Assembly (NCBI RefSeq): GCF_046630445.1
Contig: NC_092341.1
Span: 219,447,501 to 219,511,500 of the forward strand
Source: Rutidosis leptorrhynchoides
Lineage: Eukaryota; Streptophyta; Magnoliopsida; Asterales; Asteraceae
Length of the DNA stretch: 64,000 bases
Reading direction: 5' to 3'
The position numbers and the translations under genes were made by a program. Below the pieces are notes generated by a model. The model did no database searches and was not told the origin of the DNA. It was given only the letters and a program-made list of their open reading frames with translations. Of this stretch, positions 51,812 to 63,691 are shown piece by piece. The first letter of the stretch is position 1. Each line of letters opens with the position of its first letter.

Positions 51812-51823
51812 GCTCTGATACCA
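51812..51823 (-). promoter_or_regulatory. Primer binding site of C
   Basis: Sense TGGTATCAGAGC, two bases after the LTR. Confidence 0.93.
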
Positions 51824-51825
51824 AC

Positions 51826-54511
51826 TGAAAGGACCCGTCCTAATCCACCTGGACGAAGTCATCAACATTTGGTCCCATTACGATGATCGGCTCCAAGTAA
51901 TGTCCTTATATTGAGCAAATGCACAGCGGAAGACTTAATTCGTACCTGAGAATAAACATGCTTTAAAGTGTCAACCAAAAAGTTGGTGAGTTCATAGGTT
52001 TATCATAACAATCATTTCAATATGTTAATAGACCACAAGATTTCATAATCATAAACATAATACACTCGCAAGTGTATGTAAAGCATTCTAAGTGGTTGAG
52101 CACTTGGTAACCATACTTAACATTTAATCAACGTCGCATATTCCCTTTATTATGAAATCTCACTACACCGTACCAAGTGTAGTCACCAAAACGAAGTACT
52201 GTGCAACCGTTGAATACTGGTCGTCCAGTCCGGTTGGGGTTGTCAGGCCCGATAGATCTATCAACAGGATTCGCGTTTACAATACCCATGTAAATAGTAG
52301 TTACCAAGCTATAGGGAAATATGCCAGTGGTACAACTCAACGTAGAATATATTTTTAAGTACTTGTGTCTATTTTGTAAACATTTATAAAAGCAGCGCAT
52401 GTATTCTCAGCCCAAAAATATATATTGCAAAAGCAATTAAAAAGGGAGCAAATGAAACTCACTTTTGCCTTGAAGGTATTTAATTCGACTTGGTCTCCGA
52501 TAGATATCACGAACCTAACCATATATATAATCTATCAACATATTTTCTTTTTAAGTAATCGTTACATATATATATACTTTTAGTACTTTTAATATTTTCT
52601 TAGTCTGTAGTTAGCAGTCCGATGTTAGTGGTCCACAATTAGTTGCTTAAATAAAATAAATAAAGACCCCATCGTATTCATATTGAATAAAATTAATCTC
52701 GACCCATGGTACCATGTTGTCAAATGACGTGTTGCGTACATAAAGTACCGTGTTGTCAAATGACGTGTTGCGTACAATCATGAGGTCTTATGATTAATCT
52801 TCTCGTGTTGTTTACGGGTGGTCCTGAAATATATAAAATCAAATCATAAGTAATTATATATAAAATATCATATTAATTAGAAAAGATAAGATTAATTTAC
52901 TTTTTCTCCAAATATTTTCGTAGCTAAACTAGCTTCGGATACCCAATCTTGTTTTAGTCGTAGTTTCTTCATTACAACTCCGTTTTTGTTGGTTCAACTT
53001 GCCACTTCCTTGGATCGAGTCAAATTTTAAGAATACGAACTGAAAATACCTTAGTTTGTATTCGAAATCATAGGTTATAGGTCAAACTTTGGTGAAACTT
53101 ATGAAAGTGATCATTTTCCATCATAAAAACAACATTTAATGATCATTTTTCTAAAAATACCTACACTTTGAGTTAAACCATGAAATTTTTATGTGTTAAC
53201 ATATTCATAAGAAATATCATTTTTCCAGAACATAAACTTCCAATTCAAAGTTCAAGATGGTTTTTAATTATCCAACCCAAAACAGCCCCCGGTTGCACTC
53301 CGACGACGTAGATTCAGTTTTTAAGATGTTCTTTGTAAAACCAAGTTATATCTTGTTAGGTTAGCATATCATTATGATATATTACAGGTCATGAAGTGTT
53401 TTAAAAGTCAAGTTAGAAGGATCTATTTAGTTTGCGAACAAGTTTGAAATCATTCAAACTATGTTCTTGTTGTTAAAATTTTATACCACAAAATAAGATA
53501 GCTATATGAATATGAATTGAATAAGATTATGAACAAGGTTACTACCTCAAGTTACTTGGACAAAGTTACTGCAAAAGATAAGAAATAATCTTGGAATCAA
53601 AGAGTGGTGGAGTTAGATCAAAAGGTTGGAAGTAAACTTCTTCAAATAGGTGGTTATTTTGATATGTTCTTGAAAGAGTTTTCTTATGGTGTTTAAGGCT
53701 TGTAATTGAAGCTAAATGATGGGGAAAATGCTTGGAGATGATCAAGTATGAAGTTAGGAGTATTTTGAGAGAGAAATGAGGGTGTAGGTATGAGAAAATG
53801 GAGTGAAGAAATGGTGTTCATTTATAAAAACGTTTTTAGTTTATAAAGAAAGAAAAGGATTCCTAATTTTGTTTTTTTTACTAATAATTCATAATACTTG
53901 ACAAATTCTAGTTACCTCATATCTAGGGCAGTAATAATGTTGATTAGGATGTTGATTTGATGTGTATATACCAATAGTAAATACGTATAGAAGCTGGGTA
54001 TGATACGGGTACATATACCCTAGATATACGTATAGAAATCTTGAGAAAACGGAACGAGAATTCAAATATAGCTATCTTTTGTGAATATACTTATATTGTT
54101 TTATGTTAAAAAGTGATTAAATACATTATATATACGATACATGTATAAGCATTATAGATTATAAGTATATATATCAAAGAATGTTACGTATAGTTATCGT
54201 TTTGAAAACTTAAGTTAGTAGTTTCAAAATATACTTATAACTCATTGTCATTAGTACATAATGAGATGTTAAGCCATCCTTAGATCATGTTAAATATATA
54301 TAAATACATATATATACACAAACGTATAATTATCGTATGTTATAGAGTTCGTGATATCATTGGTCATATTGGACGGTCAAACGTTGTGTAAAACTCTTTT
54401 CAAAAACACAAGTCTCAACAATTTGGATTTCTTATCATGTTGTTATGGTTTAATTTATGTAAATATTAATCTCATAAGTATAATTTGGTCGGAAAATTCC
54501 GGGTCATTACA
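51826..54511 (-). repeat. 5' LTR of C
   Basis: 2686 bp; same 31-bp repeats at 52709-52739 and 52745-52775. The hairpin at 51972-51985 has one change that keeps pairing as a G-U wobble in the sense RNA. Confidence 0.93.
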
Positions 54512-54516
54512 AATTT

Positions 54517-56832
54517 CGTGCCTTTCTTGCTTCAAACATAGCCGCAGTACAGGCCGCGCTACATACCAACAATAACCTTGGATCTAGCAGTACAGGAAAT
54601 CGTGTAGGATGCACCTACAAAGAATTTACTGCCTGCAAACCTTTGGAATTTGATGGAACCGAAGGACCGATCAGATTGAAACGGTGGACCGAGAAGGTCG
54701 AATTGGTGTTTTCCATAAGTAAGTGTACTGAAGAGGACAAAGTGAAGTACGCTACGCATACCTTCACAGGTTCTGCGTTAACATGGTGGAATACCTATCT
54801 AGAGCAAGTGGGACAAAATGATGCGTACGCACTACCGTGGTCAACATTCAAGCACTTGATGAACGAGAAGTACCGTCCCAGAACCGAGGTCAATAAGCTC
54901 AAGACAGAACTTAGAGGGTTACGAACCCAAGGATTTGATATTACCACGTACGAAAGACGATTCACAGAATTGTGCCTATTGTGTCCGGGAGCGTTCGAAG
55001 ATCAGGAAGAGAAGATCGACGCGTTTGTGAAAGGATTACCGGAAAGAATCCAAGAAGATATAAGTTCACACGAGCCCGCCTCCATACAACAGGCATGTAG
55101 AATGGCTCACAAACTAGTGAACCAGATTGAGGAAAGAATTAAAGAACAGACGACTGAAGAGGCCAATGTGAAGCAAGTCAAAAGAAAGTGGGAGGAAAAC
55201 GGTGATAAGAATCACCAATACAACAACAACAGCAATTACAATAATAATCGCAACAATTATCCCAACAATCGCAACATCAATCGCAACTACAACAAACGGC
55301 CCAACAACAACAACAACAACAACAACAACAGCAACTACAACAATCATCCCAACAACAATAACAACCGCAACAACAACAACAATCAGAAGCAGCTATGCCA
55401 AAGGTGTGAAAAGTATCACTCGGGGTTCTGCACCAAATTTTGCAACAAGTGTAAAAGAAATGGTCATAGCGCGGCGAAGTGTGAGGTCTACGGACCAGGG
55501 GTTAACAGAACGAAAGGAACAAATGGTGTCGGAACAAGTAATGGTGGAGCAAGTAGTGTCGGAGTAAGTTATGCCAATGTAGTTTGTTATAAATGTGGAA
55601 AACCGGGCCACATTATTAGAAATTGCCCGAACCAGGAGAACACAAATGGACAAGGCCGCGGAAGAGTTTTCAATATTAATGCGGCAGAGGCACAGGAAGA
55701 CCCGGAGCTTGTTACGGGTACGTTTCTTATTGACAATAAATCTGCTTACGTTTTATTTGATTCGGGTGCGGATAGAAGCTATATGAGTAGAGATTTTTGT
55801 GCTAAATTAAGTTGTCCATTGATGCCATTGGATAGTAAATTTTTACTCGAATTAGCAAACGGTAAATTAATTTCAGCAGATAATATATGCCGGAATCGAG
55901 AAATTAAACTGGGTAGAGAAATATTTAAGATTGATTTGATACCAGTAGAGTTAGGGAGTTTTGATGTAATAGTTGGCATGGACTGGCTGAAGAAGGTAAA
56001 AGCAGAGATCGTATGTTATAAAAATGCAATTTGTATTGTACGAGAAGAGGGAGAACCCTTAATGGTGTACGGAGAAAAGGGCAACATGAAGCTACATCTT
56101 ATTAGTAATTTGAAGGCACAAAAACTAATAAGAAAAGGTTGCTATGCTGTTCTAGCACACGTCGAGAAAGTACAAACTGAAGAAAAGAGCATCAATGATG
56201 TTCCCGTCGCAAAAGAATTTCCCGATGTATTTCCGAAAGAATTACCGGGATTACCCCCACATCGATCCGTTGAATTTCAAATAGATCTTGTACCAGGAGC
56301 TGCACCAATAGCTCGTGCTCCTTACAGACTCGCACCCAGCGAGATGAAAGAACTGCAAAGCCAATTACAAGAACTTTTAGAGCGTGGTTTCATTCGACCA
56401 AGCACATCACCGTGGGGAGCTCCTGTTTTGTTTGTCAAGAAGAAAGATGGTACATTCAGGTTGTGTATCGACTACCGAGAGTTGAACAAACTTACCATCA
56501 AGAACCGCTACCCACTACCGAGAATCGACGACTTATTTGATCAACTACAAGGCTCGTCTGTTTATTCAAAGATTGACTTAAGTTCCGGGTATCATCAAAG
56601 GCGGGTGAAAGAAGATGATATTCCAAAGACTGCTTTCAGAACACGTTACGGTCATTACGAGTTTATGGTCATGCCGTTTGGTTTAACTAATGCACCAGCT
56701 GTGTTCATGGACCTTATGAACCGAGTGTGTGGACCATACCTTGACAAGTTTGTCATTGTTTTCATTGATGACATACTTATTTAATCAAAGAATGACCAAG
56801 AACATGGTGAACATTTGAAAAAGGTGTTAGAA
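54517..56832 (+). pseudogene. gag-pol: gag-protease-RT of A2 (resumes after C; stop and deletion in RT)
   Basis: Open from CGT at 54517 to a TAA at 56782-56784. Retrotrans_gag motifs ([12 protein letters not shown]), an Asn-rich linker (about 55210-55385), Cys-rich fingers including [14 protein letters not shown], protease [11 protein letters not shown], the conserved GMDWL segment, and RT to FIDDILI. There TAT became TAA. After about 15 further codons the sequence passes into the 3' LTR at 56833, so the rest of RT, RNase H, integrase and the purine tract are deleted. Confidence 0.92.
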
Positions 56833-57284
56833 GTATTGAAATATGAAATCTTGTGGTCTATTGTTACGATTTGATATATATAGGTTAAACCTATAACTCA
56901 CCAACATTTTTGTTGACGTTTAAAGCATGTTGATTCTCAGGTGAATACTAAGAGCTTCCGCTGTTGCATACTAAAATAAGGACAAGATTTGGAGTCCATG
57001 TTTGTATGATATTGTGTAAAAACTGTATCCAAGAAACTGATTTCGATGTAACATATTTGTATTGTAAACCATTATGTAATGGTCGTGTGTAAACAGGATA
57101 TTTTAGATTATCATTATTTGATAATCTACATAAAGCTTTTTAAACCTTTATTTATGAAATAAAGGTTATGGTTTGTTTTAAAAATGAATGCAGTCTTTGA
57201 AAAACGTCTCATATAGAGGTCAAAACCTCGCAACGAAATCAATTAATATGGAACGTTTTTAATCAATAAGAACGGGACATTTCA
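56833..57284 (+). repeat. Truncated 3' LTR of A2
   Basis: Last 452 bp of the LTR, matching 42766-43217. The junction GTATTGAAA occurs in both pol and LTR. Hairpin at 56902-56915. Confidence 0.92.
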
Positions 57285-57289
57285 AAGAC

Positions 57290-58083
57290 CCTCGTCAATC
57301 ACTTAAAAGCTAGTGATTAAGGTCTATCAACACTAACTATAACACAATTAGGGTAATTCATACCCATAATCCCAAACTAGGTAAATCATTAACCCCTTTG
57401 ACTCATTTAAAGTCAACACACCCATTTCGGGTCATCCACTAACCCAACTAACACCCATTTACCAATTAGCTAGGTGTGCTAGTAATTAACTAACCAATTA
57501 GGACTCATAACATCAATTAACACTTTGAAACCCTAAGTTAGTTACCATTGAGTCTTCATGACTCCATCTTACCCAAGAACACCCAAAATCAACAATTATG
57601 GGTTTTATGTTCTTCATTTACCCAAACCCTAACCCTACACAAAATCAAAGTAGGGAAATCAAGATTAGAGCTTACCACTACAACCCCAACGTAGCTAGTG
57701 AGTAGATGAACGACTTTAATACCCGCACTTTGGCCCGAGAACAACTTCTTCCTCTTGGATTTAAGCTTTCTCACTCAAGAAATCACACTCTCTCTCCAAA
57801 ATTAAAGTGAAGAAGATAAGGTTGTTGAAAATGGAGTGAATGATACCCCAAGATCTGGCCTACTGGCCTCCAACACGTCCACAAGTGAAATTACCAAAAT
57901 GCCCATCAAAATATCTGAATAAAACAACAGAACCCGGCTACAGTGAGGAGTGCGCCATGCGCACCCCTAAGTGTGCGCTGAGCGCACCCTGCTCAGTTCG
58001 CCCTCTGACCTCTGTTTTAATATACAAGGTCACCCACACTTCATGTACCCTATACTCTGCTGTACAATGAAGATTAGGGTCTT

Positions 58084-58086
<3 letters not shown>
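57290..58086 (-). repeat. 5' LTR of B, second part
   Basis: 797 bp resuming after A2. Contains two GTGCGC-NNN-GCGCAC type palindromes around 57950-57988; the first has a C-to-T transition near its loop (GTGCGCCATGCGCAC). Confidence 0.92.

Positions 58087-58159
<73 letters not shown>
58087..58159. repeat. (TA)n microsatellite
   Basis: Continuation of the tract split by B. Confidence 0.95.
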
Positions 58160-58162
<3 letters not shown>

Positions 58163-58858
58163 GCAGGATCAATGGGGAAGTAACCAATCGGGGGGAAACG
58201 GGGGAAAGCAAAAAAAAAAAGAAATTTCATTTTTTTCGGAATTTTTTTTCCGGCATCAAGATCACACAAAAATATGAACATTTAGAAAAGACACTTCGTG
58301 ATGAATGTTATTATTTAGGTGGGAAAATGATCGACAAAAATAACATTCAAGATAATATTGTTCGTGAACAATGTGAACGTTTTTTTTTCTTCATGTTTTG
58401 TGAAGTAAAATTTAGCCCGATTTAGAGTTTAGGGTTTAGGGTTTAGGGTTTGGTGTTTTGTGTTTTGGGTTTATTCCATAAACCCAAAACACCAAACCCT
58501 AAGCCCTAAACTCTAAACCGTTCGTGTTAAAAACTCAATCTAAATCCTAAATCTAAACCCTAAACCCTAAATTTTTAAACCCTAATATCTAAACCCTATA
58601 AACCCTAATATCTAAACCCTAATTTCTAAACTCTAATATTTAAAACCTCAACATATGCTCGAAAAACACGATAGTTGTTATATATGACTTCTTCGAGCGT
58701 TTTCCCGCCAAAATAAAAACATTTATCACGAAGTGTCTTTATTAAATGTTCATATTTTCATCCAATCTATAATGTTCGTAAACAAAGTTTTTTCAAAAAA
58801 CGAAAAAATAAAATAAAATTTTGCTTCCCCCCGAATGGTTACTTCCCTCTTGATCCTA

Positions 58859-58860
<2 letters not shown>
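58160..58860. mobile_element. MITE 2: TIR element with telomere-like repeats
   Basis: Inverted ends of about 50 bp: left GGCAGGATCAATGGGGAAGT, right complement GGTAGGATCAAGAGGGAAGT, then CGGGGGGAA on both. The middle holds TTTAGGG units (58424-58452), an opposed arm (58494-58519) forming a long hairpin, and more CCCTAAA units to about 58635. No coding region. Flanked by (TA)n. Confidence 0.75.

Positions 58861-58861
<1 letters not shown>

Positions 58862-58939
<78 letters not shown>
58862..58939. repeat. (TA)n microsatellite
   Basis: About 39 TA units. Confidence 0.95.
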
Positions 58940-58943
<4 letters not shown>

Positions 58944-58984
58944 TGCACATCCACAATAAACTATTGAATTTCATCACTAACACT

Positions 58985-58985
58985 A

Positions 58986-59062
<77 letters not shown>

Positions 59063-59063
59063 T
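58985..59063. repeat. (ATT)n microsatellite
   Basis: About 26 ATT units. Confidence 0.95.
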
Positions 59064-60087
59064 ATTTTACTATTAAATATTAATATTCTAATAATGAGTG
59101 GCGATAGGGATGATAATTACTATTCAATTCGATATATATCTATTAGATCCGATATATTTTAAAACGGATATAGATAATCTAAATGAATAAATACTGGATA
59201 TAGATATGGATATGAATGTTTATTGAATCATATATGGATGACAATTTGTAATCTATGAATGAACCTGAAATGCTTCAATATATAAACCTATTATATACAT
59301 GCATATACATACATATATAAATATATATCACATAGTTACTCTCGATTAGTATTTCATTATATTTATAAATAATCTTTTCACCTTTTTATCGCATTTAATT
59401 TATAATATTTCGTATTTCTTATTGGTGAGGTATTTCTCTTCATTAACTGATATTTCGATCATTGTACGCTTGTACGCTTAGAGATTATCATATTCTAATA
59501 TTTATGTTGTTTAATTGTTGACATCATATCGTATATTTGTATATATACATTAGTTACGACAAACTAGTCAAGTATGTTATTATAACATCTAAGTTGTACG
59601 TACGACTTATTTTAAGTAATTATATAATTTTATAATAAACTATTACTTTAATAATATTAAATTGATAAAAATATTCAACGATAAATTAATTAATTATCCA
59701 TTAACCCGATGGATTAATTGGATATGTAGATATGTAGATTGATGATTAAGTTAAAATTAAATGGGTACGGAGAAACTTTAATTAATTGATATGGTCCTAT
59801 ATGGTGATATTCATATGTTTTATATATAGTTTAACTAGCGGTGATATTTGCATCATAATTTCTGGTAGATCCTTCACAATTATGCTCTAATGAAAAATAT
59901 ATTACAATTCATTAGAGTATAGTTGTGATGTATTTATAAAACATTATCAATTAAGCCATAAAGAAGAATCAAATGACAGTTGGAGACAAAGACTTTATAC
60001 ATATAAAAAAATAAAAACCTGTCACATTTTCCAAAATAAATATATACTCACTGCATCACTCCCATTTTGTCCCCTTAATTTCTCACC
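59064..60087 (+). promoter_or_regulatory. Upstream region of the receptor-kinase gene
   Basis: AT-rich, no ORF. Possible TATA boxes near 59997-60004 (ACATATAAAA) and 60036-60046 (AATAAATATAT). A C/T-rich stretch (60048-60086) leads into the ATG, as in many plant 5' leaders. Exact transcript start not determinable. Confidence 0.35.
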
Positions 60088-61742
60088 ATGAAATCCGGAC
60101 ACCTTCCATCCTTCTTCTTCTTCTCATCATTATTCCTCTTCTTCAACACCATTAAACCCGATCTCGCCGCCGACAGATCAGCGATCCTCGCCATCCGCTC
60201 ATCCGTCGGCGGCAGATCCATTCTTTGGAACATCTCTCAACCCTCCACACCATGCACATGGCCTGGTGTCGTTTGCAACAACGTAACGAACCGGGTCGTG
60301 GAGCTCCATTTTCCCGGAATGGGCCTATCCGGAGTACTCCCATCAAACACACTTGGCAACTTAACTCAACTCACTACACTTTCACTTCGTTATAACGCGC
60401 TTTCTGGACAACTTCCACTGGATATTTTCTCACTTACTAATCTTCGAAACCTTTACGTTCAAAACAATCTTTTTTCAGGCCCAATTCCCGATTCATTTCA
60501 ACCGCTTCAGAACCTCATTCGTGTTAGTTTCGCTGGGAACAATTTTTCGGGCCAGATTCCTAGTTCGGTTAATAACTTAACTCGTTTAGCTACTTTTGAC
60601 GTTTCAAATAACAAACTCACTGGTGAAATACCATCAAAGTTTGTTACTTTTCCTGAAAATTCATTTTCTGGGAACTTATTATGCGGACGCCCACTTTCAC
60701 CTTGTAATAATAATAATAACAAAAACGGGTCGGAAACGTTAACGGGCTTGACCCATTCTAAATCGTCTAACAACCTTTCGGGTGGTGCAATTGCCGGAAT
60801 TGTGATTGGATCTTTGTTCGTTTTTGTTTTAATTTTACTAGTTTTATTCTTTTTATGTTGTAACAAGAGAGATAATCGTGCCCAAGCGTCCAGATCGATA
60901 GATGTGGGCCAGGGACAGGGTCAGGGACATGGAGGGAAACATGTTGAAGTCGAAATGCCACACGACAACAATGCTGATAGTTCGAGTAGTCAATTTCCGT
61001 CTGCGGTAATGGGAAAAGGGAAATCAGGTGAAGTTGGTAACAAATTGGTGTTTTTTGGTGCGAATAAAGAAAATAAAAAGTTTGATTTGGAGGATTTGTT
61101 AAGGGCGTCTGCAGAGGTTTTGGGAAAAGGAACGTTTGGGACTGCGTATAAGGCGATTTTAGAAGTTGGATTTACGGTTGTTGTTAAACGATTAAAGGAT
61201 GTTACAATGAGTGATAGAGAATTAAGAGATAAAATTCAAAGTGTAGGGAAAATGAATAATGAGAATTTGGTTGCTTTAAGAGCTTATTACTTTAATGGTG
61301 AAGAAAAGCTTCTTGTTTATGATTATTTGCCTACTGGAAGCTTATCTGCACTCTTACATGGTAATGTACTTTATGTCCTTTAATTTTTTAATTTTTGTAA
61401 TCAAAATGAAGATTGAGATTTTCATGTTTTTGATCATGGATTTTGAATCTTGTTAGTCAAAATGAGCTGTTGTTAACTTGTGTTTTTTTTTTTCAGATTT
61501 AAGATCTGTTTGTGTTCAAACACATGGGACTGTGAATTTTTAATGCTAACAATTATGATTTTTTATTGATAAATACTAGTAGCATTTGGGTGCACTTGTT
61601 TTGACTTTTCAAACTATTCCATATTTTTATTTTATTTTTTGCAATAAATTAGCTTTTTTTTTTTTTTTTTTTTAAATTTTTTTTTTTTTGGCAATAAATT
61701 AGCTTTTGTTAATTGTATATAACTCAAAAATTGGACTCATTG

Positions 61743-61794
<52 letters not shown>

Positions 61795-62778
61795 TAAAAC
61801 TTGACGCTATTGCAGTCGTTTTAGGCTGTGAGCATTGTCTTTTAACACCGTTTACTGGCATTATAATATTGTAATTTCGATTTTTATAAAAATACTGGCG
61901 CTTATGTCAGCACGGTGTCAAGGTAACGTTATTATTATTTTTTTTTTTGGTTAAAGTATAGAGCTAAACTATTTTCTATAGCAACGTGCATGCTATTTTT
62001 AAGCTTGTTTGCAATTTCCTATCATTTAGTAAACTAGAGTTTTTTTATTTTAACTTTTATGGTGAAAGTGTTACTTTATTTAGAACTGTAAATATTTAGG
62101 CTTTTAACTTTATATATGGTTAGCACTTGAATAGTTGGTATCATACTAAACTTGAAAAAAAATCACACAACAGGTAACAGGGGAGCTGGAAGAACACCAT
62201 TAAACTGGGAAAAACGATCGATAATCGCTCTTGGAGTAGCTCGAGGAATCACATACCTTCATTCGCAAGGCACTAAAGTCTCACACGGCAACATAAAATC
62301 ATCAAACATCCTTTTAACTCCAACCTACGAATCTCAAGTGTCAGATTTTGGCCTAGCTCAACTTATGGGCCCTACCACAGCCACATCACGAGTAGACGGG
62401 TATCGTGCACCTGAAGTAACCGATAGCCATAAAATTTCTCAAAAAGCAGATGTATACAGTTTCGGTGTGTTACTATTAGAATTATTAACAGGTAAAGCTC
62501 CAACACATAATGAAGATGGGGTTGACCTGCCGAGGTGGGTCCAGTCAGTGGTCCGAGAAGAGTGGACTTCAGAGGTTTTTGATCTCGAGCTTTTGAGGTA
62601 CGAGAATGCTGAAGATGACATGGTTCAGTTGTTGCAACTGGCTATTGAATGTACGGCTCAGTATCCAGATAAGAGGCCGTCGATGGTTGAAGTGACTAAT
62701 CAGATCGAAGAGCTTTGTCACTTGAACGGTTCACAGCAAGATCAAACCCCGCCCAATGAAATCGTAAGCGATTCGTAA
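60088..62778 (+). CDS. LRR-III receptor-like kinase, probable pseudokinase (RLK902/RKL1 type), two exons
   Basis: Exon 1 is 60088-61360, exon 2 is 62174-62778, total 625 aa. The GT-AG intron splits a Gly codon inside the kinase domain. Signal peptide about 1-27; LRR N-terminal domain 28-65 (PCTWPGVVC); about five LRRs to 197; Ser/Asn-rich stalk; membrane helix 233-258; juxtamembrane; kinase from about 340 with GKGTFGTAY (346-354), Lys367, HGN instead of HRD (462-464), DFG (482-484) and GYRAPE. The HRD Asp is lost, as in the plant 'probable inactive receptor kinase' At1g48480/At3g17840 group, so it likely signals as a scaffold at the plasma membrane. No damage seen; length is normal for the family (about 620-655). 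Confidence 0.92.
61361..62173 (+). other. Intron of the receptor-kinase gene
   Basis: 813 bp, GTAATG...ACACAACAG. Contains T-runs (61652-61689) and a (TA)n tract (61745-61793). The intron position matches the single intron usual in LRR-III kinases (after LLHG). Confidence 0.88.
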
Positions 62779-63691
62779 CAGTAATTTTGCTATATAGAAA
62801 TTCTGAAATATTATTTTGTTCTTTGCTTATCATATAAATTGATTTGTGCATTTCTTTTTTTTAAATATCTCGAAGATGTAACTTGTATAATTATTATTAT
62901 TTGGACTTTCACTATAAAGACAATTTAAAACATCTTCATGTTGCACAATGTCATTTAACTATTGTCGATCGTGCTATTCGTTATTCGAAAACAAGAAATA
63001 TTTTTATGCAAATTATGTAGCATGAAGCGACTCCAAAATATCCCCATACTAAAATTTGAAAGTGAGACTTATACAAATATCAAAACCAACCTCCACTAAA
63101 CCTGTATCTTTTAAAATAATCATTTATGTGATTTTTTGAATGAATATGATAGCGATGCAGATCTCATAAAACTCTGTCAGTCAAACCTCAAGAGTTGGTT
63201 GACAGAAGTTTTAGGTATTCTTTAAGAAAACATTTAATTTAATATAATGTTTAATGTAAATTATATTAATGCACGAAAGGTCCACAAAACCATATATGCA
63301 TAATGCACATTAATTATGATCCAAGGTCCACTTCCATTTAAAAAACGACTTGACCACAGGGTTCACCAGTATCCACCTTCTACAAGGCATAATTAATCCA
63401 CATAAGTTCACTCAAAAACCACAACAAAATTTAAAGTACAAGACCAGACTCAAAAACCACAACAAAAATTGAAGTACATAGACCAGACTCAAAAACTAGT
63501 TCTTCTAAATCCATAACAAGAGTCAAAGGACAAAAGAGACTCAAAACACCAAAGCTCCGGAGAGGCGGAATATCGCACTCTTCCCTGAGTCAGTTGTCTC
63601 AGTTTGACAATCAACTAAACAACAAGCTACGGTAATTTAACTTAGACAGTTTCCCGGCAAAAAAGTCTCCAAAATCTCATTTTTGTAAATC
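62779..63691. other. Convergent 3' regions of the kinase and eIF2B-delta genes
   Basis: No ORF. Holds the 3' UTR of the kinase and, from the right, the 3' UTR of the minus-strand gene. A 38-bp tandem repeat lies at 63411-63497 (two full units beginning CTCAAAAACCACAACAAAA and a partial third). Confidence 0.6.

Larger units (their letters stand above)
45239..54511 (-). mobile_element. Element C: non-autonomous gypsy-type LTR element inserted in A2 gag
   Basis: 9273 bp. LTRs 45239-47922 (2684 bp) and 51826-54511 (2686 bp) are nearly identical. Target duplication aattt at 45234-45238 and 54512-54516. Purine tract 47923-47960 and primer site near 51812-51823. The 3.9-kb interior has no gag or pol, but an accessory ORF, a second relic ORF, hairpins and a block resembling the A-family LTR. 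It is the youngest layer of the B-A2-C nest. Confidence 0.93.
40165..57284 (+). mobile_element. Element A2: gypsy retrotransposon with accessory genes, inserted in B LTR
   Basis: Starts TGTAGTGACCC, ends GGGACATTTCA, flanked by aagac at 40160-40164 and 57285-57289. Order: 5' LTR, variant primer site, acidic ORF, F-box ORF, PPT-like palindrome, gag, protease, RT up to the IDD motif, then a deletion joining directly to the last 452 bp of the 3' LTR. Gag is split by element C. Aligned LTR parts (452 bp) differ at about six sites. Confidence 0.93.

Noticed and set aside
55114-55653. Val- or Thr-rich ORFs over the Asn-rich gag linker
   Set aside because: Other-frame shadows of the AAC/AAT repeats.
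58424-58635. Interstitial telomere from chromosome fusion
   Set aside because: Units are few and imperfect and lie inside a MITE with inverted ends.
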